A DNA stretch of 38,385 nt from Mucilaginibacter sp. SG564 (GCF_013149275.1 NZ_JABGNA010000024.1:1-38385), one strand, 5' to 3'. Numbered from the stretch's first letter, positions 22,670 through 31,202 are shown. Numbers and translations are program-made. The notes: a model not told the origin generated them from the letters alone.

Positions 22670-23500
22670 ATGAAAAAACTGATACTATCCTGCTTATGTA
22701 CATTGATTTTTATAGGAGCAAATCCCTATAGATCATTTGCGAGCTGGCCCATAGGTAAATACCGGGATATCGTGATCCCTTCTATGTTCCTGTACCATCA
22801 AACTGACAGGTTCGATCGAGATGGCCATCGGGTTAAAGGCGAACCGGGCACAGGTTTCACTTCTTATTCGGGTAACTTGTACGTAGGTTATGGTATTTCG
22901 CGCCGGCTGGATATTATTGCCAGTGTGCCTTATGTATATACGAAAAACAAACTGGCAGATGGCACTCAGATAACCAATCAGGGCCTGGGCGATTTGTACA
23001 TGGGATTGAGTTATAACCTGGTTAATTTTAATTATATACGTTATTTATCGGTACAGGTATCTGGTATTGCTCCGCTCTATAACCGTAACCTGGAACTAGG
23101 TTTGGGCAGCTACGGCGCCGAGTTGAAGCTGATGTATTGCGGTAATCTGCCCAAATCTATTGCCAGCAAAGGTTATTTCAATACCGAACTGGCTTACCGC
23201 AGATATTTTGATGTGCAGGGGCCCGATCAGGTAAGCTTTGGTGCCACGGTGGGTTATCCCATCAGTCATCATGATCAGTTGAGCCTGGAGCTGTTGTTTT
23301 TCCGGTCGTTCAGTTCCAATAAAGCTTTCAACCCTAATATCAACAATGCCCGCGATTACGCGTTTTTTAAGCCGTCACTTAATTATGGGCATCAATTTAC
23401 CCGCAGGTTCTCCACATTTATAGGAGGCTATTATACACCGTTTGGTAAAAATACAGGTGTTGGTTATGGAGGTTCTGTTTTGGCAATTATAAAAATATAA
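22670..23500 (+). CDS. Outer-membrane beta-barrel protein, copy 1
   Basis: A 276-residue exported protein read from ATG 22670 (MKKLILSCLCTLIFIGANPYRSFAS, signal peptide cut near residue 24). The mature part alternates hydrophobic/polar strands with aromatic girdles: SGNLYVGYGISRRLDIIASVPYVY, GLGDLYMGLSYNLVNFNYIRYLSVQVSG, ELKLMYCGN and FFKPSLNYGHQFTRRFSTFIGGYYTPFG. This points to a 10- to 12-strand barrel like MetA/phenol-degradation-type transporters. It is clearly homologous to the 25039 protein (shared YGxSRR, GxGD, FNYxRYLSVQ-like and SxNKAFxPNxN motifs). It lies between the acyltransferase and the first esterase with short gaps, implying joint function. Cargo unknown. Confidence 0.82.
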   Translation: MKKLILSCLCTLIFIGANPYRSFASWPIGKYRDIVIPSMFLYHQTDRFDRDGHRVKGEPGTGFTSYSGNLYVGYGISRRLDIIASVPYVYTKNKLADGTQITNQGLGDLYMGLSYNLVNFNYIRYLSVQVSGIAPLYNRNLELGLGSYGAELKLMYCGNLPKSIASKGYFNTELAYRRYFDVQGPDQVSFGATVGYPISHHDQLSLELLFFRSFSSNKAFNPNINNARDYAFFKPSLNYGHQFTRRFSTFIGGYYTPFGKNTGVGYGGSVLAIIKI

Positions 23501-23515
23501 ATATAAATATCAGCT

Positions 23516-24859
23516 ATGCGTAACATCAATACATATTTACAATGGACCTTGTTTATGCTGCTGACCGTGATTATCCCGGGAGCTGATGTCCATGCCTTGT
23601 GTCTGCAACAAAAAAACGATGAAGGCGAAGTGATACTGGATGCTAAGCCGGCTAACAAAAACGGTTTGTTTAAATCGGGTGAGGAGATTAGCTACAAACT
23701 AAGCGTAAAAAACACTTACCATGAAAAGCAGGAAGGAAAATTCTCCTACATCGTTACTTCTGATGATGGTAAAAAGATTTTCGAAAATACATCCGATTTT
23801 TCTGTAGGAGCGGGGAGCTCTAAGAGTATGAGTGTAAAAGTTGATCCTAAAGCCGCGGGGTTTTATCATATCAACTTTATGTTTAACCTGTCGGCTTATG
23901 ATGATACCGTACGCAAGGTTTTTGGCGTGAACCCGGAAGCTATTACCTCACAGCTGCATAAACCTGATGATTTTGATGAGTTCTGGCAGGAAAGTCGCCG
24001 GCAATTATCAAAAGTATCGCCGCAGTACAAGGTAATATTCCGGCCGGATCTGTCAACCAAATACAAAAAAGTATACTCGGTAGAGATGAAATCGTATGAT
24101 AATCTCCTTATCCGCGGCTGGATGGTAGTACCTACCGATGGCAGCAAATTCCCGGTGCATTACCGTGTGCCAGGTTACGTAGTGGAGCTGAAACCCAATA
24201 TGGACAACGACGACTACATCGCGTTTGATATCAACGTTAGGGGCAATGGCAATAGTAAAGATGTGGTGCATATCAACACCGATAATTATAGCACCACCAA
24301 CATACAGGATAAAGACAAATACATTTATCGCGGAGTTTATATGGATTGCCTCCGTGGGCTCGACTTTTTGTACTCTCATGCCAATTTGGGTATCGATACC
24401 TCCAAAATATTTGTAGAAGGTGGCAGCCAGGGCGGGGCACTGGCTGTAGTTACCGCTGGATTGGATAAAAGAGTTAAGGTGCTCACCATGCAGGTGCCTT
24501 TGTATGCCGACATCCGCGATAATTATAGTATCTCGGCGTCTTACAAAGAACAGGTAGTACCGTTTAAAATGTTCAGGCAATACAAAAACCAGCACCCTGA
24601 ATTTACCTGGGAGCAGTTTTACGCCACGTTTGATTATTATGATCCGCAAAATTTCGCGCCTATGGTTAAATGCCCGGTATTGATGGGGATAGGTTTGCTG
24701 GATCAGTTTTGCCCGCCACGCTGTAGTATGGCCTTGTTTAATCATTTGGGCAGCACCAATAAAGAATTTGTGTGTGTACCAAATTCCACACATGAGGTAG
24801 ATTTTAACTATTTCATGTTTCAAAACCTTTGGGTTCGTGAAAAATTCCGCATACCCTGA
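23516..24859 (+). CDS. Acetylxylan esterase-like alpha/beta hydrolase, copy 1
   Basis: A 447-residue exported hydrolase of the acetylxylan esterase / cephalosporin-C deacetylase family (AXE1 type, CE7-like). The signal peptide is residues 1-27. Residues about 38-140 form an added beta-sandwich-like domain (YKLSVKNTYHEKQEGKFSYIV...GFYHINFMF). The catalytic domain starts at DDFDEFWQ and has the family R-G-Q/N-G block (NVRGNGNSKD), Ser304 in EGGSQGG, Asp396 in GLLDQFCPP and His426 in NSTHEVDF. All triad residues are present. Likely deacetylates a carbohydrate outside the inner membrane. It follows barrel copy 1 by 15 bases. Paralogue of the 25899 gene. Confidence 0.88.
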   Translation: MRNINTYLQWTLFMLLTVIIPGADVHALCLQQKNDEGEVILDAKPANKNGLFKSGEEISYKLSVKNTYHEKQEGKFSYIVTSDDGKKIFENTSDFSVGAGSSKSMSVKVDPKAAGFYHINFMFNLSAYDDTVRKVFGVNPEAITSQLHKPDDFDEFWQESRRQLSKVSPQYKVIFRPDLSTKYKKVYSVEMKSYDNLLIRGWMVVPTDGSKFPVHYRVPGYVVELKPNMDNDDYIAFDINVRGNGNSKDVVHINTDNYSTTNIQDKDKYIYRGVYMDCLRGLDFLYSHANLGIDTSKIFVEGGSQGGALAVVTAGLDKRVKVLTMQVPLYADIRDNYSISASYKEQVVPFKMFRQYKNQHPEFTWEQFYATFDYYDPQNFAPMVKCPVLMGIGLLDQFCPPRCSMALFNHLGSTNKEFVCVPNSTHEVDFNYFMFQNLWVREKFRIP

Positions 24860-25038
24860 TTACGGCACGGTATTAGACTACCGTATAACGTGTAAGGATT
24901 TGAGGGAGTTATTTATAGCAATAAAAATAACATGGCATTTGCGAGGAACGAGGCAATCTCCTGAAGATGGGAATGATGCGACTATATGAAGAAGGAGTTG
25001 CTTCATGCCCGCAAATCAAAATCAAGCACTTTTAATTT
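24860..25038. other. Intergenic gap between the two barrel-esterase units
   Basis: It contains a small hairpin ACGGTA-TTAGAC-TACCGT (24867-24884) without a T run and a degenerate GCGAGGAACGAGGCAATCTC repeat at about 24937-24960. The gap breaks the tight spacing of the block, so the second unit may have its own promoter. Confidence 0.5.
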
Positions 25039-25890
25039 ATGATCTTTAAAAATACTTTATATAAATGTTTACTCCTGGCTGGTGTGCTGCTCATCGTAGT
25101 GCAAAGCGAAAGCTATGCAACCGGCGGATTCCCGGTTAGGCCAGGGAGGCTCACTTTATCCCCGTCGGTCAACTACTTTTTTGCCAATAAGCAGTGGGAT
25201 TCAAACAGTAATAAAGGCCCTTTTGCCGACAACGGAAAATTCTCATCCTTAAGTACATCGCTATATGCAGAGTATGGCCTCAGCAGGCGTTTTACCCTGT
25301 CGGCGCTGATTCCTTACGCAGCTAATACTTATAAGGATAACAATGCCACTTATAAAAACTCGGGCTTTGGCGATGCCGAAGTAGGCATACGGTATTACCT
25401 GGCCAACATCAATTACAAATACTATTTCAGTTTACAGGCTACGGCTATTATACCCATGTATACCAATCTTAACCTGGGTTATAACCAAAAAGGCGGCGAA
25501 TTAAGGCTGGCCTTTGCCGGCAGCGGGCATCTGTTTGGTAAAAACAGCTACTTTATACTGGAAAATGGTGTGCGCGAATACTTTGGTTACGAGTCGGTTT
25601 TTCAGGATAGGTATAACGCCACTTATGGTTTAACATTGGATAAAAAGTTCAGGGAGCAGATATCAGTAAGTTTTGGCGGGTTTTATGCCAGCAGTAACAA
25701 CAAAGCTTTTTCGCCAAATCCCAACACCAGTAAAAACTTTGCTTTTAATCAGGTATCGTTAAGTTACGGTCATTCGTTCAGTAAAAAGGTAGCCCTGTTT
25801 GTAAGCGGCGGAACTTTTATAACCGGCAGAAACACAGCCGCAGGCAGCAGCGTTTCGGCATCGTTAAATTATCATATTGATACCAAGTAA
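25039..25890 (+). CDS. Outer-membrane beta-barrel protein, copy 2
   Basis: A 283-residue paralogue of the barrel at 22670. The signal peptide is about residues 1-27 (ending SYATG). Shared blocks with copy 1 are LYAEYGLSRRFTLSALIPY, GFGDAEVGIRYYLANINYKYYFSLQATAIIPMY, GGELRLAFAG, SSNNKAFSPNPN and a final FxSGGTFITGRNTAAGSSVSASLNY, which keep the aromatic-strand pattern of a barrel. The sequences have diverged strongly between the copies, so the duplication is old or the copies face different substrates. The esterase copy 2 starts eight bases after its stop, a two-gene operon. Location: outer membrane. Cargo unknown. Confidence 0.82.
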   Translation: MIFKNTLYKCLLLAGVLLIVVQSESYATGGFPVRPGRLTLSPSVNYFFANKQWDSNSNKGPFADNGKFSSLSTSLYAEYGLSRRFTLSALIPYAANTYKDNNATYKNSGFGDAEVGIRYYLANINYKYYFSLQATAIIPMYTNLNLGYNQKGGELRLAFAGSGHLFGKNSYFILENGVREYFGYESVFQDRYNATYGLTLDKKFREQISVSFGGFYASSNNKAFSPNPNTSKNFAFNQVSLSYGHSFSKKVALFVSGGTFITGRNTAAGSSVSASLNYHIDTK

Positions 25891-25898
25891 ATAGCCAG

Positions 25899-27224
25899 AT
25901 GATAAAAACGATAAGTACATTTAGATATACGTTTATCCTGACCATCAGTTTTTGTATGTTCTGTATAGCAGCAACAAGTAGCGCTGAGCCTATATTTAAT
26001 ACCGATGAAGAGGTGGTGACCACACTTGTAGCGCATAGCGATGATGGTATTTTTAATTCAAACGCCAGTTATACTTTCGAGGTAAAAAACACCTATCATA
26101 CCGATCAGGCAGGGCGTATGGCCTATGTGGTGACTACGCCGGCAGGTAAACCCCTGTTAAAAGATTCTATCAGCGTTAAGATCTCTAAAAACAGCAGCAA
26201 TAGTTACAACTTTACTATACCGGCCATGAAACCGGGTTTTTATAAGATCAATTTCATGATCAATGTATCTGATTACGACGATACTATCCGGCGTGTTTTT
26301 GGTATCCGACCAAAGGAGATCAGGTCAAACCACCCGCGCCCGGCTGATTTTGATAGTTTCTGGCAAACGGCTAAATCACAACTGGCCGCTGTTAAACCCA
26401 ACTATAAAGTAACCGAAAAACCTGAACTAGAAAAAGATAACCGCCGTGTTTTCCTGTTCGAGATGAAATCATTGGATGATATCACAGTACGGGGCTGGCT
26501 CACCATTCCTAAAGGCAGCAGCAAGAACCGAAAATTTCCGGTGTTTGTAGGTTTGCCCGGTTACCAGGTTGATTTGAAACCCATGCTGGGTGAGGATGAA
26601 GATTTGGCTATTATTACTATCAACGTACGCGGACAGGGTAATAGCCGCGATGTGATACATCCTAAACGACCTGATTATATTACTCTCAATATCGAGGACA
26701 AGAATAAATATGTGCTGCGTGGCGCTATTATGGATTGTGTACGTACCATTGATTTTATCTGTTCGAGGCCAGATCTGGACTCTACCCGTATCGAAATATC
26801 GGGTGGTAGCATGGGTGGTTTCCTGGCAGTGGCACTGGCCAGCTTAGATAACCGCATTAAGCTGGTATCTGCCCAAAATCCTATTTTGGGTGATATCCGT
26901 GATCTGGCAGGCGTTGCGGAATGGCCTATCAATGATATTAAAGAATATGTAGATAACAGGCCCGCCCTGAGCTATAACAAAGTGATGGATAACCTGGATT
27001 ATTTTGATATCAAGAATTTTGCCCCCAACATCAGATCATCTATCATGGTAGGTGTAGGTTTGCTGGATCATTTGGCGCCACCGGCAAACTCATTTGTATT
27101 TTATAATAACATTCCTTCCAAGTACGCCACCATCCGTATCTATAAAGATCTGGGGCACGAGGTTCCTAAATCGTTCCTGGATGAAGACGGGCATAAGATG
27201 CGGGATGTTTTTGGATTATTTTAA
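25899..27224 (+). CDS. Acetylxylan esterase-like alpha/beta hydrolase, copy 2
   Basis: A 441-residue paralogue of the 23516 esterase with the same architecture. The signal peptide is about residues 1-29. The beta-sandwich-like part follows (YTFEVKNTYHTDQAGRMAYVV...GFYKINFMI), then the hydrolase from ADFDSFWQ. Family blocks: NVRGQGNSRD, Ser304 in SGGSMGG, Asp390 in GLLDHLAPP and His420 in DLGHEVP, so the triad is complete. It is spaced eight bases from barrel copy 2. Since NTYH and DYDDT(I/V)RRVFG are shared with copy 1, the added domain is an ancestral part of this subfamily. Probably deacetylates an exported or environmental polysaccharide. Confidence 0.88.
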   Translation: MIKTISTFRYTFILTISFCMFCIAATSSAEPIFNTDEEVVTTLVAHSDDGIFNSNASYTFEVKNTYHTDQAGRMAYVVTTPAGKPLLKDSISVKISKNSSNSYNFTIPAMKPGFYKINFMINVSDYDDTIRRVFGIRPKEIRSNHPRPADFDSFWQTAKSQLAAVKPNYKVTEKPELEKDNRRVFLFEMKSLDDITVRGWLTIPKGSSKNRKFPVFVGLPGYQVDLKPMLGEDEDLAIITINVRGQGNSRDVIHPKRPDYITLNIEDKNKYVLRGAIMDCVRTIDFICSRPDLDSTRIEISGGSMGGFLAVALASLDNRIKLVSAQNPILGDIRDLAGVAEWPINDIKEYVDNRPALSYNKVMDNLDYFDIKNFAPNIRSSIMVGVGLLDHLAPPANSFVFYNNIPSKYATIRIYKDLGHEVPKSFLDEDGHKMRDVFGLF

Positions 27225-27622
27225 GGATAATTTTTACATACGCCATTGCGAGGTACGAAGCAATCTCTATACAATGCATATCGTAGAGCGCTCAATTGCC
27301 GCTGGGGCTGTTACTTTTGTCTTGATACAAAAGTAACCAAAAAATCAAGTCACCAGAAATGCTTCTTTGCCGCACATAGCCTTTGCCCTGCAAATCGAAC
27401 AGAACCATGGACTGCAATTATTTTGCCCTACTGCGTTCGTTCTTACCCTTCGCTTCAGCAAAAACTTGCTATGTTCCTACAGCCGCACAATCCACCATTG
27501 TTCTGCCCGCTTTCATCCGAAGCTGTTCTGCTGACGTAAAAAAGGAGAAATAGAAAATACGCTGCGTTAATCTCGCGGGAGCTGTTGTTGTTTTCTTGAT
27601 TCTTAACTCTTGATACCTGATT
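27225..27622. repeat. Gene-free region with degenerate dispersed repeat element
   Basis: A CATTGCGAGGTACGAAGCAA unit lies at 27244-27263. From 27310 there is a perfect 11-6-11 palindrome (GTTACTTTTGT / ACAAAAGTAAC, 27310-27337), followed by CCAAAAAATCAAGTCACCAG and about 200 bases that read through in several frames. I recognise the palindrome plus this tail as a common Bacteroidota intergenic sequence. Short frames here are not genes. Confidence 0.6.
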
Positions 27623-28099
27623 CTAAAAGGAACGCATCTTCCCAAATATCCCCTCAATCGCCTTTTCCCTGAATTCAAATATCTCCTTTACTTTATTAGC
27701 CACAAAAAGACTGTTGCTCAGCCTGCCGATAATACCATAAGGGATAGCATAATGTAAAATATCGTTCATCAATACGCCACCTTCAATCTCTTTAAAATGA
27801 TGTTGATGATGCCACATGGCGTAAGGGCCAAAGCGTTGTTCGTCGGTAAAGTATTGTTTGTCGGCTACATGGGTTATTTCGGTCATCCAGTTCATGGTGA
27901 TACCGAGTAGTGGCGCTATTTTATACGTAATGATCATGCCCGGATATATTTTGGTATCAGCAGCATAATCAGATGTTACCACAAAGCCCATATCTGGTGG
28001 AGTGATCCTGGCCAGGTTCATTGGCGACGAGAAAAAATCCCAGGCCGTATCCAAACTAATGGGTATGGCCTGTTCTGTTTTTAATACGTATGATTTCAT
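27623..28099 (-). CDS. SRPBCC-family (cyclase/dehydrase-like) protein
   Basis: A 158-residue START/Bet v1-like protein. The opening LKTEQAIPISLDTAWDFFSSPMNLARITPPDMGF is the family's cyclase/dehydrase motif. The segments MIITYKIAPLLGITMNWMTEITHV and FGPYAMWHHQHHFKEIEGGVLMNDILHYAIPYG give the beta sheet lining a ligand pocket. Many homologues sit beside sulfurtransferases or NAD-epimerases with unknown ligands. ATG at 28099 is chosen; a TTG one codon upstream is unlikely. The sulfurtransferase gene lies 48 bases upstream on the same strand, so the two are probably co-transcribed from the promoter at 29010. Confidence 0.85.
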   Translation of the reverse strand: MKSYVLKTEQAIPISLDTAWDFFSSPMNLARITPPDMGFVVTSDYAADTKIYPGMIITYKIAPLLGITMNWMTEITHVADKQYFTDEQRFGPYAMWHHQHHFKEIEGGVLMNDILHYAIPYGIIGRLSNSLFVANKVKEIFEFREKAIEGIFGKMRSF

Positions 28100-28147
28100 C
28101 AAAAGGCTGACAAACCGTGAGCGTTAATTGTTTTGACCGGCAATAAT

Positions 28148-28984
28148 TTACCGGTGGGTTGTACCAATAGGCAGATCCCTGCGCGACCATTCGCTCCAGG
28201 AGCCTACGTACAATTTTGGTCCGATCATTCCAGCGTAAGCCATGCCCAACAGGGTATGACATGCCGTAACACCCGATCCGCAATGAACGATCACGTGGCT
28301 ATGGTCTACCTGGTCAATGGCATCATTGTAAAGTTGTCGCAAGGTTTCTGCCGGGAGATATTTGCCCTCGGCATCCAGGTTATAAATATAGGGCAGGTTA
28401 AGCGCACCCGGAATATGGCCGGCAATCAGATCAATCGGTTCGGTTTGGCCCAGGTAACGTGGCGTTTCGCGAACATCTATCACAACGCGGCTTTCATCAT
28501 GTGCTGCCGCACCTGTTTCTTCGATATCAACCGTGCCTTCAAAGTCGCCATCTACAGGATAAGGTGATACTGGTGTTGGTGTATACTCCTCAGTGCTTAG
28601 TTCAATGCCGGCTTTAACCGCGGCATTCAGGCCGCCATTTAACACCTGTACATGGGTGTGGCCAATAGCATTGAGCATCCACCAGAAGCGGGCCCCGCCA
28701 AAGGCGCCTGCCTTGTCGTCATAAACCACCACATGGCTTTGAGGGCTTATACCTAGTTTACCTAAAAGGGCTGCAAAATCATGGATATCAGGTAGCGGAT
28801 GCCTTCCGCCCTGGGAAGCATCGGTAACTTTAGAAGCAAGATCTTTGTCAAGATCAACAAAAGCCGCGTTTTTCAGATGGCCGGCAAGGTAGCGTTGGTA
28901 TGCATCCTGCCCGGCACGGGCGTCGATAAGAATGGTATTCGCTCCGGACAAAGCCAGATCGTTGATTTCTATTAGTGGCGACAT
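28148..28984 (-). CDS. Sulfurtransferase, 3-mercaptopyruvate type (two rhodanese domains)
   Basis: A 278-residue enzyme of two rhodanese domains (about 1-130 inactive, 140-278 catalytic). Active-site Cys235 lies in VHCGSGVTAC, the CG(S/T)GVT loop of 3-mercaptopyruvate sulfurtransferases rather than the CRKGVT loop of thiosulfate sulfurtransferases, so sulfur transfer from 3-mercaptopyruvate is expected. The N-terminal domain has the typical AGHLKNAAFVDLDKDL, HPLPDIHDFAALLGKLGIS and GARFWWMLNAIGH blocks. Cytoplasmic; no signal peptide. A TATATTTG -7 box lies at 29010-29017. The SRPBCC gene follows downstream. Confidence 0.92.
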   Translation of the reverse strand: MSPLIEINDLALSGANTILIDARAGQDAYQRYLAGHLKNAAFVDLDKDLASKVTDASQGGRHPLPDIHDFAALLGKLGISPQSHVVVYDDKAGAFGGARFWWMLNAIGHTHVQVLNGGLNAAVKAGIELSTEEYTPTPVSPYPVDGDFEGTVDIEETGAAAHDESRVVIDVRETPRYLGQTEPIDLIAGHIPGALNLPYIYNLDAEGKYLPAETLRQLYNDAIDQVDHSHVIVHCGSGVTACHTLLGMAYAGMIGPKLYVGSWSEWSRRDLPIGTTHR

Positions 28985-29009
28985 AGGTATGTTCGATTTG
29001 TATAAAAAT

Positions 29010-29017
29010 CAAATATA
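29010..29017 (-). promoter_or_regulatory. -7 box TATATTTG of the sulfurtransferase gene
   Basis: A full TAnnTTTG match on the minus strand, 25 bases before the ATG at 28984. No -33 TTTG was found. Confidence 0.5.
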
Positions 29018-29044
29018 AATACGCCGCGGCTACTTTTGCACTTT

Positions 29045-29518
29045 TTACTGCACTATTTTATTGGCACAGTAGGAGCTGGCAAAAGCTTCGGGTTTGGCCT
29101 TAAATACAAAGCCCATGCTTAAAATATAACCCATAGCCTCATGCAGGGCCTGGTTTGATTTAAACATTGGGTTGGTATTGATATCGGCATGTACTTCCAG
29201 ATCAACATCATACAGATCAAGCAGATCGCAAAGCTTGTAAGCAATGTCGATCGACTTTTGTACTTCGCTCAGCATCCTTTCTTTGATGCTCATTTTTTGT
29301 GAGGTACGCTCCTGGTGAATGAACATGAAACCGCCACGTTGCTCCCGTAAAAAAACAATAACGGTTGCAAAATCGGTTACAGCCCCTTTCACCTGTGAGT
29401 CGGTGCCGATACATACTTTGAGTTTGTTGCCGAGGGCGGCCTCTCTTTCAATCGCTCTTTCAACCTCCTCTAAAATGGACGATTGGATAACCTCGCCACT
29501 GAATTTTCTCCAGGTCAT
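29045..29518 (-). CDS. YkuK-like RNase H-fold protein
   Basis: A 157-residue protein of the YkuK/RNaseH_like (former DUF458) family. Diagnostic blocks are CIGTDSQVKG with Asp40, FATVIVFLREQRGGFMFIHQERT, VDLEVHADINTNPMFKSNQALHEAMGYILSMGF and FKAKPEAFASSYCANKIV. The conserved acidic residues (Asp40 and the HADIN aspartate) suggest an RNase H-type metal site, but no substrate is known for the family. It is separate from the sulfurtransferase operon: the -7 box of that gene lies between the two. Its own promoter is not obvious. Confidence 0.85.
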   Translation of the reverse strand: MTWRKFSGEVIQSSILEEVERAIEREAALGNKLKVCIGTDSQVKGAVTDFATVIVFLREQRGGFMFIHQERTSQKMSIKERMLSEVQKSIDIAYKLCDLLDLYDVDLEVHADINTNPMFKSNQALHEAMGYILSMGFVFKAKPEAFASSYCANKIVQ

Positions 29519-29866
29519 AAAATTTGTATTAGGTAAATTTTTGCCGACCTTTTTTATGGGTCTATAAAAATAAGCGATAAGGTTTCATATTAACGTAAAC
29601 ACCACGTCATTTATTTGTTAACATTTAACTGATTATTAACACGTTGAGGGATTTGTCTGAACCTTGATTTATAGGATTAAGAGATTGCCTTGATCATGGA
29701 TAGTAAAGAATATGCTTTGTTATGCCGATTGTCGATTCCGAATCGGATAGAGGAATAGCCATACATACGCAGTGTTAAAACAGGTTTCGCATGACAATAT
29801 ATTTAAAAACAGAAAGAAAAAATCAAGAGAATCTCTTAATCCTATAAATCAAGGTTCAGAGAAAAA
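29519..29866. other. Gene-free region with a MITE-like 30-bp inverted repeat
   Basis: No gene. A perfect 30-bp inverted repeat frames a 143-base AT-rich interior: left arm 29657-29686, right arm 29830-29859. An inner hairpin (CCGATT...AATCGG) lies near 29723-29744. 29519-29656 is AT-rich with nothing recognised. Confidence 0.65.
29657..29859. repeat. Long inverted repeat with 143-base spacer (MITE-like)
   Basis: Arms of 30 bp match perfectly; the left begins CTGAACCTTGATTTATAGGA. Pairing resumes inward after two mismatches (CTTGAT with ATCAAG), giving a stem of about 38 bp. No open reading frame of note inside. Confidence 0.65.
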
Positions 29867-30601
29867 TTATGCATTTAACGCTTCCCTAATGCGGTTTTCG
29901 GCTTCCAGAACCAAGTCTTCCATGGGTAAGTTGCCGGGTTCAATGGGGGCAAGTACCTCCCAGGTCATGGGTATAAAAGTATTGAGCGGATAATATCCGT
30001 AACGGATCATTTTCCAGGAATCTTTAATGGCAATGGGCACGAGTAGTGCTTCGGGACATTTTTTTAATATGGTAGCTATACCACCCACCTGGAAACTTTT
30101 TACGTCGCCATTTTTAGAGCGCGTGCCTTCTGGAAATATCACCGCCGACCACTTATTCTCTTTCATACGCAGAGCCAGCTTAACAATTTCGGCAATGGAT
30201 TGACGGGAATCTTTACGGTCGATATTAGCGCCACCGCCATGTTTCAGGTTATAAGAGATAGATGGGATGCCTTTGGTTAGTTCAATTTTAGAGATAAATT
30301 TTGCATGATATTTACGCAGGTGCCATATAAGCGGCGGTATATCAAACAAGCTTTGATGATTGGCCAAAAATATAATAGGGCGACCGGTTGGCAGGTTTTG
30401 CTTATTGATAAAAGTAACCGTGTTGCCCAACAGGTAGGCTGTACTTAGCAAACATAAATTTAAAGCATCAACCGACCGTTTATGGGCAGTGTACCCAAAC
30501 AAACGGAAACTCACCCATTGTATGGGATGAAAAATAAGCAATGCCAGAAAAAATGCTACAATAGCAAGAGGGGACAGGATATAGCCTAAAAATTTCTTCA
30601 T
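29867..30601 (-). CDS. 1-acyl-sn-glycerol-3-phosphate acyltransferase (PlsC-like)
   Basis: A 244-residue membrane-associated acyltransferase that adds the second acyl chain in phosphatidic acid synthesis, or a close relative. The PlsC/LPLAT motifs are all there: NHQSLFDIP with His82 and Asp87 (HX4D), the region around GGANIDRKDS, and VIFPEGTRS (residues 155-162). A hydrophobic N-terminal anchor spans about residues 7-33. It follows the NUDIX gene on the same strand (40-base gap) but has its own -7 box at 30609-30616 next to its start codon, so it may be expressed independently. Confidence 0.93.
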   Translation of the reverse strand: MKKFLGYILSPLAIVAFFLALLIFHPIQWVSFRLFGYTAHKRSVDALNLCLLSTAYLLGNTVTFINKQNLPTGRPIIFLANHQSLFDIPPLIWHLRKYHAKFISKIELTKGIPSISYNLKHGGGANIDRKDSRQSIAEIVKLALRMKENKWSAVIFPEGTRSKNGDVKSFQVGGIATILKKCPEALLVPIAIKDSWKMIRYGYYPLNTFIPMTWEVLAPIEPGNLPMEDLVLEAENRIREALNA

Positions 30602-30608
30602 CGACCAG

Positions 30609-30616
30609 CAAATTTA
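30609..30616 (-). promoter_or_regulatory. -7 box TAAATTTG of plsC-like gene
   Basis: A TAnnTTTG match on the minus strand, eight bases before the ATG at 30601, predicting a leaderless or very short leader mRNA. Confidence 0.5.
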
Positions 30617-30641
30617 ATTCTTTTTGAGTAAAAGAGCTGTT

Positions 30642-31202
30642 TTATAAGCGATTTTCTGTCAAAAGCAATTGTACTTTTAATACAGCTGCTACAGTCATAG
30701 AGTCGGTGATCTGTCCGTCGCAAACCATTTGATACATTTGGGCAAAAGGTATTTTTTGAATGATGAGTTGTTCGGTATCTTCAGGCTCGGCCTCAAACTG
30801 GCTAAGTTCCCGGGCCAGGTAAATAATACTCAGTTCATCACTTACAGAATTGCTGAGGTGCATGCGCTGAATTTCGGTCCACCGCGCGGCTTTAAGACCA
30901 GTTTCTTCCAATAACTCACGTTTGGCCGATTCCAGCGGATCGGTATCTTCGGGGCCGCCACCTTCGGGCATTTCCCAGCTATATTGATTCAGCGGGAAGC
31001 GAAACTGCCCTACCAGGTAAGTATTCAGTTCATCATCAAGCGGCAGTACGCCAATGGCTATATTTTTGAAGTGAACTTTGCCATAAATGCCCGGATTACC
31101 CGACGGATTGATGACCTGGTATTCGGTAACGTTTATCCAGGGGTTATCATAAACGTTTTTCTCTGAGGTTATTTTCCAGGGGTTTTCTTCGGGATGATGC
31201 AT
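30642..31202 (-). CDS. NUDIX hydrolase (ADP-ribose pyrophosphatase-like)
   Basis: A 186-residue NUDIX hydrolase. The NUDIX box is complete: GGGPEDTDPLESAKRELLEETGL (GX5EX7REXXEEXG). The preceding TYLVGQFRFPLNQYSWEMPEGG and the following DELSIIYLAREL are characteristic of ADP-ribose/ADP-sugar pyrophosphatases, which salvage or detoxify nucleotide sugars. I chose ATG 31202 (MHHPEENPWKITSEKNVYDNPWINV), where family similarity begins; the frame extends 14 codons upstream without support. It lies upstream of the PlsC-like gene and downstream of the LysE gene on the same strand. Confidence 0.92.
   Translation of the reverse strand: MHHPEENPWKITSEKNVYDNPWINVTEYQVINPSGNPGIYGKVHFKNIAIGVLPLDDELNTYLVGQFRFPLNQYSWEMPEGGGPEDTDPLESAKRELLEETGLKAARWTEIQRMHLSNSVSDELSIIYLARELSQFEAEPEDTEQLIIQKIPFAQMYQMVCDGQITDSMTVAAVLKVQLLLTENRL

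Noticed and set aside
27246..27539. 97-residue frame after the second esterase
   Set aside because: It starts inside a CATTGCGAG repeat and runs through the palindrome; similar reading-through frames in dispersed repeats are not genes.
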